The notes beneath the pieces were generated by a model. That model saw nothing but the letters and a program-made list of their open reading frames with translations. It was not told where the DNA came from and did not search any database. 64,000 nucleotides of DNA, from positions 4,116,595 through 4,180,594 of the forward strand of contig OZ026547.1 of NCBI GenBank assembly GCA_964020155.1, written 5' to 3'. The stretch comes from Chondrilla cf. caribensis. Taxonomy: Eukaryota > Porifera > Demospongiae > Chondrillida > Chondrillidae. Positions 33,010 through 45,028 of the stretch are shown here, piece after piece. Positions within the stretch are counted from its first letter, which is position 1; each line of letters begins with the position of its first letter. The position numbers and the translations under genes are program-made.

Positions 33010-34880
33010 AAACTGAAGAATTTAATTCTCTACTACTAGACTAAGTAATTGAAATTCCAATGACCTTATCCATACTAGACTAAGTGTTAATTTTTGTAAT
33101 CAGCCCCAAAATTATTATATGTATGATATTCATTGCAATTACTTTGGAGATTCTATAAGAAGTAAAGTGGACACAACATAATAATAGAGATATAATATAA
33201 TCAAGTTGAACTAATGAGATAATCCGTTACAGTAATTGATTTCGGAATAATATTTTCCAACAATAATAATTAACTGGACTATCAGAGGAAACACATTGCA
33301 TCAAAACTTGAATACTAACTGACACACATAACTACAAACAGGTAGGCATACAAGTAGTATAGTCTATACTGAAGGTTTTACATGGCTATAATGATCTTTT
33401 ATGATGGCAAGCCAATGTACTGCGTACACAGCAAGTTGACCCTATAGCTATGAACTCAATAACAAGTAGTCTAATTGGAGTGATGCTGAATGTGATCTGA
33501 CTAACATCATACTATAATATACAATAACTATAGAATCTGTACATCACCATGTAAGTTGAGCTCAATCAATAAACAACTGTAAATGCAAGATGATTTTTTT
33601 TAATGACCTAAACCCTGTACACTGATCAAAAATGTAATGTTTAACTAGTTTTCCATAGAATCTAATTCAGCATGCCATTGTAGAGCTCTTGTTTTAGCAC
33701 AACATGTATTTATTATAATTATTATACTCTCACTATTGAAAACATATGAGCAATGAATAGAGCATTAAAGCAAAGGATAGAGTCTGACAATGAAGTAGTG
33801 AGCTTTACATGAAGATTAATGTGAGTGTGTATGCAAGCATTTAAATGATACACCATGCACATGCACACTTGCTGTACTAATTGGCATGTAATCATGCATG
33901 TAATAATGTGGCTCTATTTGAATGTACATCATATATAAGTACATATATAATAAGACATTGTAAATGCCTACCGAAGACCTCCTGCTTCAAAAGCACCAAC
34001 AACAGTGCAAATCCAATACACTGGGGTATAAATGTCCCAAGGCATTCCCTTTAGAATAAAAATGTTCATGTATACAGCATTTGTTATTGATTCAGATTAT
34101 AAAGATGAGCAAATTTTATTTTGTTATCATACGGAATCTATGTATTAAAATACTACATCTGTTAAGTATAATATCTGGTCAATATAGTACAAATAAATGG
34201 TGTTTAATATTTTCTTGAAAATTGTAATCATTATTATTATTGCATTCACGTATGTATGTACATGCTTTTTTATAGCACTTGATTATTAGAATGATAAGAT
34301 AATGACTACAAAGAATGAAGAACGAATATTGCTTGTAGGGTATAAACAGTTAAGTATCTCATACATCATTCGGGAGGGGTGGAATTCATGTAGATATCAG
34401 GTGGGGTGGGACCAGGTGGGTTGGGATCCAGGTAGGAAATGGGTGGGTAGGGATCCAGGTAGGAGATGGGTGGATGGAGATGCAGGAGGGGAACAAGAGG
34501 CGTGGGCTCCAGGTGTGTGAGGAACAGGGGATCAATCACTCAAGGAGGATCCCATAGCCAGGGTCAACTGTATGAGATTTCTCATTAAGGGTTATTATAA
34601 TGTACGTTAGAAGGTCATTGTGACTGCATATGTCCATTAGTAGTACCCTATGAATAGTCTAGAAATTTAGGATGTTTAGAGATCAATTACATAGACTGAG
34701 CATATCTACAACTCTCCCTGAGGTTTACTAAGAATGCATACTATGATGTCCAACATGATATGGTACCTTTAAGGGATTAAGGCAGGTCCTAACCTATACA
34801 TTGTTACAACCTCATTTTTTTCAGTTCTGCACTAGAATGTAGCTTCAGTAGCTGCAATAGAATGAGTAGATACTAGACCT
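33010..34880 (+). other. 3' flank of gene C
   Basis: No gene. Homologous in order to 11590-12640, including the G-rich block at about 34390-34560, then to 1985-2200 at about 34640-34880. Confidence 0.6.
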
Positions 34881-34884
34881 AGGA

Positions 34885-35022
34885 AGATTGTTGCTCAGCA
34901 CGGCAATACATATACTGTCTTGTGAAAAAATGGAATGTCATTAAAAATTATTATTACTACTATGCAAATGTATACAACCCTGAATGCACACAGAACACAA
35001 AAGAGCCACTTGTACAAAGACA
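34885..35022. repeat. Unit D rearranged leader with inverted exon-1 scrap
   Basis: 34885-34995 matches 3370-3480, the leader before the CA run. Then 34997-35021 is the reverse complement of the signal-peptide part of exon 1 (the CTTTGTACAAGTGGCTC stretch of genes B and C). From about 35023 the sequence is mid-intron of the collagen-like gene. An inversion plus deletion removed exon 1. Confidence 0.7.
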
Positions 35023-35599
35023 GGAGGAATTGAAAGTAAGTGCATTTAATAAGTGAGATCTTTCAAGGGAATGAGTACTATTTTCAAATAACCTACCACT
35101 ATGTTTATCATAGTTCTTTGATACATTGGTACCCCATTCCCTCAGAAAATCAATTTGGTGAGGAACATACAATTAATCGACAACAGTTAACATCCAAAGA
35201 AACATTACCACCTATCTAATATACGTACATGTCATTGACTTCTTTAATAATGCCGTTATTTCATATACACTAAGTTCATGTACCCATTAGTGATGTACAT
35301 ATATATAGCTATCATTTTATGCATAAAATGCTCTCACATAACAAATCAATGTTAAACTCCATTTATTACATTAATTTCAATAACAAGTTCAAATGAACCT
35401 CTTACTGATGATGTCTGAATTAGTACAACTATAGTAAATGACATCGTACCAAAAATGAACTCCCTTCTCCATACGGGAGAATCTATCTGTTTTCTCAGGG
35501 ATATGTGGAAAATCATACTCTGTCTAGAATAAAATATGTTCCAATCCGTAAACTATTATAATCATGTTGCTAATTGGAACTATATGGACATATCATTGT

Positions 35600-35827
35600 T
35601 TAAAAAGATAAACTCTTGGAAAGGACTAGATGATAAGATAGTTGCAGTTGTTCACCTCGACCAAAAAGGGGCTATAGAGGAACACCGTGACTAAATGGGA
35701 TGAAGTTAGTTAGTCAAGGAGTTAATGGGACAAAAGGTGAACAGGGAGAAATAGGACAACCAGGGAATGTTGGACAGAAAGGTGAACCAGGACTGAAAGG
35801 AGAGCAAGGTCCAAGAGAAAATGAATA
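35600..35827 (+). pseudogene. Collagen-like gene D, exon-2 fragment
   Basis: The acceptor is AAAAAG instead of AAACAG before the conserved AT-AAACTC exon start. The coding sequence has an extra base in GGGGCTATAGAGG (paralogues GGGGCTAGAGG), and TAA follows CCGTGAC. A large deletion then leaves only about a dozen Gly-X-Y triplets (GVNGTKGEQGEIGQP...) before a MITE interrupts it at 35828. There is no exon 1. Non-functional. Confidence 0.85.
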
Positions 35828-36565
35828 CAGTAAAACCTCTCTAATCCGACACTCAACGGGGAATGAAAATAATGTCGGATTACGAGGTTGTCGGATTAGA
35901 GAGGTTTCATCGTCAAATAAATAATAATTCCAGAGCCACTGATAAACATGTAAACTGTATTGACATTGTTATTAGGGATACAATAATGAGACATATAGCT
36001 AGAGATACATAAATACATGCAACAAGAGATACAGTCAGATAATTATAAATACATGTAAATGCATGAACAGTACTCAGTGTTGTTTTGAAAAAAGTATGTC
36101 AAAGTGCTGTGTAGGTTTTGGCTTTGCTTCACTTGCTCTGATAAGAGCAATTTTGTCTTCTAACAAAATTTCTTTATGACTCCTTTTTACTATTTTGAGA
36201 TTCTACTTTATCACCTCCTTTTATAACCTATACCATGGGGATAAGTTTCCTTGCATGAGCCGTTAACTAGGGTCCGATTATTGCATCATAAGTTTGGAAA
36301 TACCGTTCCGTTGTATTGCATAATGGAAGAACATGGCACCCACAAGCTCGCAGCATAAGAATGAGGAAAAAATCAAACGAATTTGATCTGCACCTGTATA
36401 ATTGTCAGACTATACTGGTATTTTTATTCTGGGGACTCCAAAATCAATGTTGGTTTTCGGATTAGGCAGGTCATTTTCTACTGAGAAAGTGTCCATGGTT
36501 GGAATTTGGTGTCGGTTTAAGCATTGGTCGGTTTAGAGAGGTGTCAGATTGGACAGGTTCTACTG
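35828..36565. mobile_element. TA-flanked MITE, copy 2, inside collagen-like fragment D
   Basis: The left end CAGTAAAACCTCTCTAATCC follows TA at 35826-35827. The right end GGACAGGTTCTACTG is followed by CA, a likely mutated TA. The interior matches 18323-18946 but has an extra segment near 36110-36200. Confidence 0.75.
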
Positions 36566-36615
36566 CATAATATTGAGATTTCTCATTCAGTGCAGGTGGG
36601 ATTCAAAAAGGGACA

Positions 36616-36868
36616 CTTTACACACTTTACATCGACAAGTAATTTGAGTTCAAAAACTCGTGGGGCTGCTGCCCCCCGGTATTCGAATTTTTTGGGCGTC
36701 ATTCTTGGGTTCAGAAGAACCTTTGCTGAAGTTATCAAGTTTGGCAAAGGTTCAGTGAACAAATACTAGCCCAATTTGAACTTCTTGGCATTTGAAATCA
36801 GCCAGCTTTTTTCAAGCAATATATATTCTAACATAATTTCATTGTTGGGATTACATGTGAGAAAGCAT

Positions 36869-36900
<32 letters not shown>

Positions 36901-36935
36901 CAAGTGTTACATAGCGGAAATCAAAATGACAATAA
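36616..36935 (+). repeat. Dispersed repeat family R1
   Basis: One of the fullest forward copies, beginning near GACAAGTAATTTGAG and including TTCAGAAGAACCTTTGCTG, a long TA run (about 36874-36901) and a GTTACATAGCGGAAATC block. Confidence 0.75.
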
Positions 36936-37230
36936 TATAGGCCTACGGCAGCCCCTAATAACTCCACAGCAAGACATACTAAACATCATCCACCATATTT
37001 CCCGAGAACAAGCAACCTTGATCTAGCTGAACTCTATTATATACTTCATATCAAATGAGCCCAGAACCAGAAAACAATATGGACAGCATGCAAGTGAGCT
37101 ATGTTGGTGTTCAAATGAGCACAAGGTGTTGAAGTATGTCCTCAAAAATTGTAGGTGATTACAACAGTTACCTGCAGTTTAGACAGGAGCACAGTGAAAC
37201 GTACGAGTAGACAAGCAAAGGTGTTAATTT

Positions 37231-37234
37231 GTGT

Positions 37235-37293
<59 letters not shown>
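37231..37293. repeat. (GT)n microsatellite at unit end
   Basis: Equivalent to 20025-20087; long GT run. Confidence 0.95.
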
Positions 37294-37297
<4 letters not shown>

Positions 37298-37742
37298 GTA
37301 TCTGTTATTGGTGTACTCCCAGTTTTCTTATAGCAAGGTAGGAATGAAAACACCTTCGAAACCAGGGCTACATTCAGGGTACATATGATGTAAGGTACTA
37401 GAAGTGTTAAGCTGTTGAAAAACATTTGTGAATCCACCCAGCTACAATAATTATTGCATTGATCATGCATTAGTACACAATACATTTCATATGTATATAC
37501 TTCTATGCCTAGTACATGAAGGCTGGAATCATGGAAATACATAAACATGTTAATTAGTCATGTAACAAAAGCAAGAAATGGTATTGACCATCAAGTACAC
37601 ATAATGCAGTATATTATTATCTTCTGTGTTTGACCATTGAATATGTGTTGATGTCCGTAGATCTTAGCATCGGATCTATCCACCAATAGTGAGTATTTGT
37701 ATTCAACTACTATGATATGTTTAACATATATATTTGATCATA

Positions 37743-37922
37743 CAGTGAAACCTCTCTAATCCAACACTCAATGGGACCTGAGAATAATGTTGGATTAGGA
37801 GGTTGTTGGATTATGGAGTGCCTCTTACCATACTTATGTATGGTGACTGTACCTCATATAATGGTCGGATTAGAGAGAATGTTGGATTATAGAGGTATCA
37901 TTGGATTAGCGAGGTTTCACTG
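37743..37922. mobile_element. TA-flanked MITE, 180-bp short form
   Basis: The terminal inverted repeat CAGTGAAACCTCTCTAATCC pairs with GGATTAGCGAGGTTTCACTG (19 of 20 bases), flanked by TA at 37741-37742 and 37923-37924. Sub-repeats of GTTGGATTA occur inside. It shares ends with the elements at 18323 and 35828 and probably uses the same transposase. Confidence 0.9.
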
Positions 37923-37924
37923 TA

Positions 37925-38879
37925 ATACAGTATGCAGTTTGTGAATATTACAGTACTTGCACCATGTTACCCATATAAGCCGTGTTAACACTAGTACTCA
38001 ACTGTTGGATTTATTTCACACTTATCATGTCTGGATATATGTATGGGAGACTGCAAGACCACTAGGACCAGGAAGGTCACCACAGATCAGCGGCATCAAT
38101 GTAAGACACTCATAAATGTCCCTTGTAAGAAAGAGAAAAAGAGAAAGCAGGTCCACAACAACCTCCTATATAATAGGTAGTTGGGTGAATAAAGTGGTCA
38201 CAAAACAACAAGAATCTCCCGGACTTGACTGGAAACTAGGAGATGATGGAGATACTGAATTAACGAAGACTACAAGGAACTTCTAGACATCCAGGAGATG
38301 TTAAGGATACACAAGTGAATGCTTTTGCAAGGATTCAGTCAAACCTTACGAATAGCAAATGAAATTATCAGAAGACATACAGTTATTACATTAGCCATGC
38401 AACCATGACATTGTGTGCATTTCTAAATCAATTATAATGGTCGCAAGAAAGTCATGTAAGCATGTTGAAGATATAAGGTAACAAGGAGGTCAGGTAAGGT
38501 AGGTGAGGGAAGTAAGGCAAGTCCGGAAGTCAGTGGCTGCATATGTCCATGACTAGTACCCCATGAATAGTAGCCAAGTACTTAGACCAAGTATGTTTAC
38601 AGCACTCCCCGAGGACTACTAAAATGTACATGATGTCCAACATGATATGATACCTTTAAGGGTTGAAGGCAAGCTAGTGCTAACCTAACTAATAATAATC
38701 CTGTGAGTGCTGACCTTAAGAGTACCATAAAATGCTTCACATATGCTGTACCACTTTTCAATAGAAATTTCATTACACATCAAATCATACTGGACCTAAG
38801 AAAATTGCCATTAAGACATGACAGTACATACTGTCTAATAAACACAACATAATGTCATGAAATAATATTATCAGAACAA

Positions 38880-38880
<1 letters not shown>
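37925..38880 (+). other. Leader of unit E
   Basis: No gene. Contains a decayed triple-helix exon remnant at about 38220-38310 (fourth copy), then blocks matching 1985-2160 and 3370-3480. Confidence 0.55.
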
Positions 38881-38943
<63 letters not shown>

Positions 38944-38952
38944 CACACACAG
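38881..38952. repeat. (CA)n microsatellite upstream of gene E
   Basis: CA run with one GCAC interruption near 38936; same place in the unit as the others. Confidence 0.95.
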
Positions 38953-39135
38953 GCACCTCAACCCCCCATACACACCGGAATCAACTTGTTTACACCAAGT
39001 GGGTATGGGTACTCATCAATTCTGAATATCTGACTGTGGATATCAATGGGAAGCCCCATACAAAAAGCTATACTTTGAGAATACCTAGAAATGTACAATG
39101 AATATCATTGAAGGTGAACTTGTTCTCCCAGTGAC

Positions 39136-39142
39136 CATAAAA
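39136..39142 (+). promoter_or_regulatory. TATA-like box of collagen-like gene E
   Basis: CATAAAA, 75 bp before the ATG, at the place of TATAAAA in gene A. The T-to-C change could weaken or alter promoter use. Confidence 0.5.
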
Positions 39143-39210
39143 CTGTCTGTTCTGTTGTGGTTACTACAACCTAGCACTGAGAGATTTATAGTATTGAGGG
39201 AACTACAGTT

Positions 39211-42200
39211 ATGGCTCCAAGCATTCAGGTCTTTGTACAAGTGGTTCTTTTATTTTGTATCGTGACTACCAGTAAGGGGGGTATCACTAAGTGGCACAAT
39301 GAATTTTCACAACTTGAAAACAAAGTGAATGTGCAACAAGAAGAAATCAAGTCACTTTACCAGATGATAGAACAGTTGGAGGAGAGACTAGGAAGACTTG
39401 AAGCCAAAGGTGAGTTTGGTGAGGTTGAAATACAACCTGCGGTCCCTACCTTTTATGTCTGTTAGTCAGGACTATCCTCCTGTTCACTATTAAGGTTATG
39501 GGTTTATGACATTGTATGACAACACCTGAGGTTGTGAGTGGCAAGTATGTAAATTGTAAATAAAGAATGCGTAAAAAGTTGGATGAACAGTACTGAATCA
39601 CTCGTCGTAAGCACACATCATAATGTCTTATCACAGTCAGTCATGCACTTGAATTTCCTGGATGGCATTTTCAGTTTCAAATGAAACTTCACTAAAGATA
39701 TTATATTACGTGAAACTTTTGTGTTCAAGTTCTATTCCAATTTCTACTTCTCAACATTTTCAAACTACAAATAATTGTACTAGGTGTGCACTATGTGCGG
39801 ATACCTATGTACATATCTATACAATAGATTTGGTATCATATTCTGAAATAATTGCAAATGTTTGTGAAAATGGACACAGTATAGATGCCAATATAGATAT
39901 CTCCAACAATTAATTAGCAAATCCTACCTCATGACAGCAGAAATGGAAAAATTGAAAAAGGTGGCCTACATTGCTTCAATGTAATGTACGATATGTGGGA
40001 TTTTTGTTGACAGGAGGAATTGACAAAAAGGAATTGAAACTGTTTGTGTATATACCAACAACAACCAATCAATCACTATATAGCAAGATTACAGTTCCAT
40101 GCTACATTTGTGTTGTTAGTCCTGAATATTAGAGGATTTGGTGCAGACTAATTCAGTTTGTGGATAGTATGCATCCAAAGAAAGTCAAATTACCTAATTT
40201 CACAAAATTGGCCATGCAAGTACATGGGCTAAACCACATATGTAAATGTAAATTCACTGTTGCAGTTAGCCTAAAGAAGACCCAAATTTGCAAGACGGCA
40301 CTCGTGTCCTTGTTCTATGTATTATACGCGTTAAAATTTAGTTCTGTGACGTATAGTATAGTAATTATTATAATTATGTACATTTGAAAAATCTAAAGCA
40401 GCAACAATGAAAAGGTACATCAGTGCATGGCATCACTAACACAGTTTGAAGGAAGAATATGACAAATACGATGTGATTTTGAGGCATTGTACAAGATCAT
40501 TTTATGTTCTACTTAAGGTAAAAGTTTTGCAACATTCAAACGTCATCGGACCTGTTATGTTGCATTAATCACTTCCCTTGAAGCAACAGTGAAAATGAAA
40601 CATATAATTCAAAATTCCCAGTTTCCATTGTATTTCAATATCACACTAATCTTGTGATATATATTTCATTAAGTTCTCAAAGGTTGACAGTTTGTCATTT
40701 TTCAAACAAAGCATTTCTGCAAACATTCAAACTCGTCATTTAATAATCATCATAATTATTAGTTACTGTATGCTATTTCAACCAATTTCATTCTTCAAGA
40801 AAGGCTCGCAGCCAATCAATAGGCATTCCATTAGAGAAGAATTCTGACAAATGACAGCACACCACACAGGGTGATGATGCCGTGGATAGTAATTTGATAT
40901 GGGCGAATTTGGTGTATGAAATAGACCTGTGAGCTCCTCTAAATCACAACAGTACCGACTTTCTTGATAAAAACCTCATACCGTAGATTGAGATACTTTC
41001 ACCAGTATAATAGTTTTGTCTGTAGAATTTTCATGGATTCTAATTTTTGGCACCAGGCTTACCAATGAAAATTGGTATGGGTCAAATAATTAATCATACA
41101 TACGGAATGTACATGTGCTACCCTATAGGAGATATTACCATATATAACGTGCACCAAGCTTGCCAATGTGTAAAATGGAGGAGTTTCAGAAAGAGTTGTG
41201 TGAGGGTCTATCACATATACAAGGATGTTTGGAATGCAGCACTTGGAGAAGAGCTACAAAATATTTCACGTGTTTAATTTTCATTGGTAATCAACGATAA
41301 TTTTTTAACAGCGAAAATTTCACGATCTATGGTATACACTATGTTTACGTACCCATTTTCAATCATTTATGCAGAACATTGACTTCTAAGCCCCTCTCTA
41401 TCACTCCATAATGATAACTGTATGACAATATCCAAATGTACATCATGTTCATGCATCCAATTTTGATGTACATACAGCTATCATTGATGCATGAATACAG
41501 CTCTCACATAATAAGTAATACTCTATCTACAGCATTAAATATTCAGCTCAAATATACCTCTTCTCAACAATATCTCATTTAGTACAACATCTAATACATA
41601 ACACCACACCAAAAATGAACTCATATTGTACTCATATAATCTGTCCCATTTGTCTCAGAGATATGTACAAACTCACAATATTATATTAAATACAGTATGT
41701 GCTAATCCATATACAGTGAATACTCATGAAGCTGCCACAATTTGTTTTCCAAAAATATGGTGGATTAACACATAATTAGATATTATATTAATATATTATT
41801 ATTAGATATTCGTTGATAAATTATTTGTAAATTATAATGATACTACAAAATTGTGGCAGATTAAGATTTGGCAGATAATGCGATGGTGGATTAACGAGAG
41901 TTCACTGTAATAAAGATAATTATGTTGCTAATTTGGTTTATATTATAGTCTCATTGTTATTTAAACAGATAAACTCCTGAAGAGAACTAAACGACAAGAT
42001 GTTTGCAATTGTCCACCTGGGTCGAAAGGGGATAGAGGGACACCAGGACTGAATGGGATAAATGGAACACAGGGTGAAAAGGGAGATCCAGGGCCACATG
42101 GGGAGAGGGGTGAAAAGGGAGAGCTAGGACTGCCAGGACCACAAGGACTTAATGGAACGAAAGGTGAACGAGGCAAAATAGGACAACCAGGGAATGCTGG

Positions 42201-42726
42201 ACAGAAAGGTGAACCAGGAGTGAAAGGAGTGCCAGGACGTAATGGAACAAAGGGAGAAAAGGGTGAACGAGGAGATCAAGGAGTTAATGGAACAAAAGGT
42301 GAACAGGGAAAAATCGGACAACCAGGGAATTTTGGACAGAAAGGTGAACCAGGAGTGAAAGGAGACACAGGAGTGCAGGGACTCAATGGAACAAAAGGTG
42401 AACGTGGAGAAAAAGGACAACCAGGAAGTGATGGACAGAGAGGTGAACCAGGACTGAAAGGCAAGAAAGGGGAAAAGGGAGAGCCAGGAATACAAGGACA
42501 TAATGGAACAAAGGGAGAAAAAGGTGAACTAGGACCACAAGGAGTTAATGGAACAAAAGGTGAACGAGGAGAAATAGGACAACCAGGGAATGTTGGACAG
42601 AAAGGTGAACCAGGACTGAAAGGAGAACCAGGAGTGCCAGGCCTTAATGGAACAATCTGTGTATGTGAAGAAACAGGAGTATGTAAACCAATATTTAATT
42701 TAACCAAATCATGTCATACGGGATAG
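39211..42726 (+). CDS. Secreted short-chain collagen-like protein, gene E (intact)
   Basis: Exons 39211-39409 and 41969-42726, joined at phase 1; 318 aa predicted. Residues 1-23 are a signal peptide (VFVQVVLLFCIV core), and residues about 24-66 a coiled coil with heptad spacing. Exon 2 opens with KRTKR, a furin-type site, then CNCPPG. Seventy-one uninterrupted Gly-X-Y triplets (42019-42657) follow, rich in KGE pairs and with eight N-G-T sequons. The C-terminal tail of about 22 residues has a CVC pair, two further Cys and an NLT sequon. Cys pairs on both sides of the helix suggest interchain disulfides, and the coiled coil suggests trimer nucleation. It probably forms an extracellular matrix or mesohyl component. 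It is the best-preserved member of the array and likely the functional reference copy. Spongin short-chain collagens or C1q-like proteins are alternatives, but no C1q or other NC1 domain is visible. Confidence 0.88.
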
Positions 42727-45028
42727 GGAAGGTAACGATTATCAGCAAAACTTCCATCTCAAAATTAAGGAATGAATGAAGTCTAACAACTATATAGGTA
42801 ATTATTTTAATAATTGTGTTAATTATCTTCATTTTCTGTATCTATTCTAGTGAATGTAATCACTTCATCTAATCTTCAATCCTAATTATATATTTTTATC
42901 TTTTCACATTTATCCCCAAGTACGTAGGTTGAGTTTCTAACAAAACGTCAACAACTATGTAATTCTTTAATACAAAATCAAGTGATATATTATATTGGTC
43001 AAAGAATTAGGGTATAGGGATAAGATATACATTATAGGATATAGTATTCTGGATAATAATAATTTGTAAAAGTTTTGTCATTACATATCTAAGATGGAGT
43101 AAATCCTACAAACTGTATTACAGTGCTTGGATTCGGAATTCATATCATTTAAAAATTACTATTTAGTGTCAAAAATAACACATTGCATTGAAAAGACAAA
43201 AAATAACTGACACACATACCTATAAACAGATACATACAATGATGTAGTATGATCATAAGCATGCCAACGTAACATACACAACATTTTGACCTATAGCTAT
43301 GGAGTCCATGACAGGTAGGTCTATTCCAATACTACTGAGTATTAATTTCCTAACTTCATACAATGTTTACAGGATCTGTATAAATCACCATGCAGGTAAG
43401 GTCAATCAATGAGTGAATGTACAAGAAACATGAATCACCTTTAATCCATTACACCCTGCATTCTTATTAAATTTTTATAGAAGCTGATTCTATATGCCAT
43501 TGTAGAGCTCTTGTTGTGACACGATATTTACTATTAATCTCACTAATATGTTTGTAACAGAGTGGCTCTTTACCCACTCATCATTTGAAACATATTATGA
43601 GCAACAGATAGAGAACTAAGTAGCTATGAGACAAACAATGTAGTGGTGAGTTGTGTGCAATATTAAATGTGAGTGAGTGTGCTGTAAGCACTAAAATGAT
43701 GTACAATACATATGCAAACTTGCTGCAATTATTGGTCTCCCCTTAAAACTAGCAATCATACAGAAACATAAAGATAGTACATTAACATAAATGCAGGTCT
43801 ATTTGAATGTAAATGACATATAAAAATATCATCCTTATGTATATTACAAGTATAAGTTTGCGTGAAACTGTGTGTCGGTGAGCTAATAATATTATTATAT
43901 GTGCTATGTTATTTTTTATTGCATAAGTTGATAAAATTTGTGGAAGGATCAAGTTCATACAGTTATGCAAAATTGCAGTCTAATATGTGAAGATGACAAT
44001 TCCCTGTTTGTTTCCAAATCATAGTACTAAGGCAGGAAATAAACATTGGACAGGAGACTGGATTAGCAAGGAAAAAATATGACATAAAATAACACCTGTA
44101 CTACGAACAGATGGAAGAGTACTCTTTTATTGGTTAAGCAGGGTTTATAAACAAGTGTAAAACTGGTACAGAACAATGAAACTGGAAGTGATGGTGATCA
44201 CGAAGAATTCAAAGAAGTTGGATACCAGGATCACAATAATATTTGGATGATCATGTGCACACGTGACCTTGTCTGAAGCACACAGAACAATCTTTCAATA
44301 TCAATTTGGAGAACTCTGATCTGTGAAACTGCTCAACACTCTTTAAAAGTTACTGAATTGTTCACCTGGTCCAATCTTTAGCATTAAATACTAAACACAA
44401 GGCTATCATCACATATAAAGTATACCTCCAATGGTGCCAATATACGTCTGACTACCCAAGTGTCCATATCTTGGCTAAGATATACCGCATTCATTGATCA
44501 TAATATTAACATAAAAATTGGAACAGCTGCCTGAAATGTACTTTTTACAGGGTTTAGCCTAAGGCTATAACCATAGGTTTTATAATACCATTGCTGTATA
44601 AACATATTTTCGTGGCAACAGTGGCAGACATACATGGTGAAATGTAATGTGACTGTTATACACAGTCACATACTATAGTTGTATACATCAATTTCGTCCA
44701 ACTATCTTCTGACCAGCAACAGACATACTGCATTGAAGATGAGATAGACATAAGAGTGAAACTACACAGATTTCAAGGATAAAGTAACAATCACACAGGG
44801 TCATTATAACGGACCCCGTAAACGACAACAAAATGGCGGACGTTAATCAACCCTAAATAATAACCCGGGTTTACGAAGCGAAGGATTAATATTGTATCAT
44901 TTTTGTCATTCGTACCAATAATTTCAACATTCTTTTAAAGTCTAAATAAAGAATTGATTTAATATCTTTTACCAAGAAGCTATAAACACATCATAAAATA
45001 TTATACTTTTGGATAAATATCGCTTTTT
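42727..45028 (+). other. 3' flank of gene E; no gene seen
   Basis: The first part matches the 3' flanks of A and C in order (for example a TAGAGCTCTTGTT block near 43503 and 33684). A short ATG-led frame near 44832 (MADVNQP) closes at once. Nothing coding could be supported. Confidence 0.55.
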
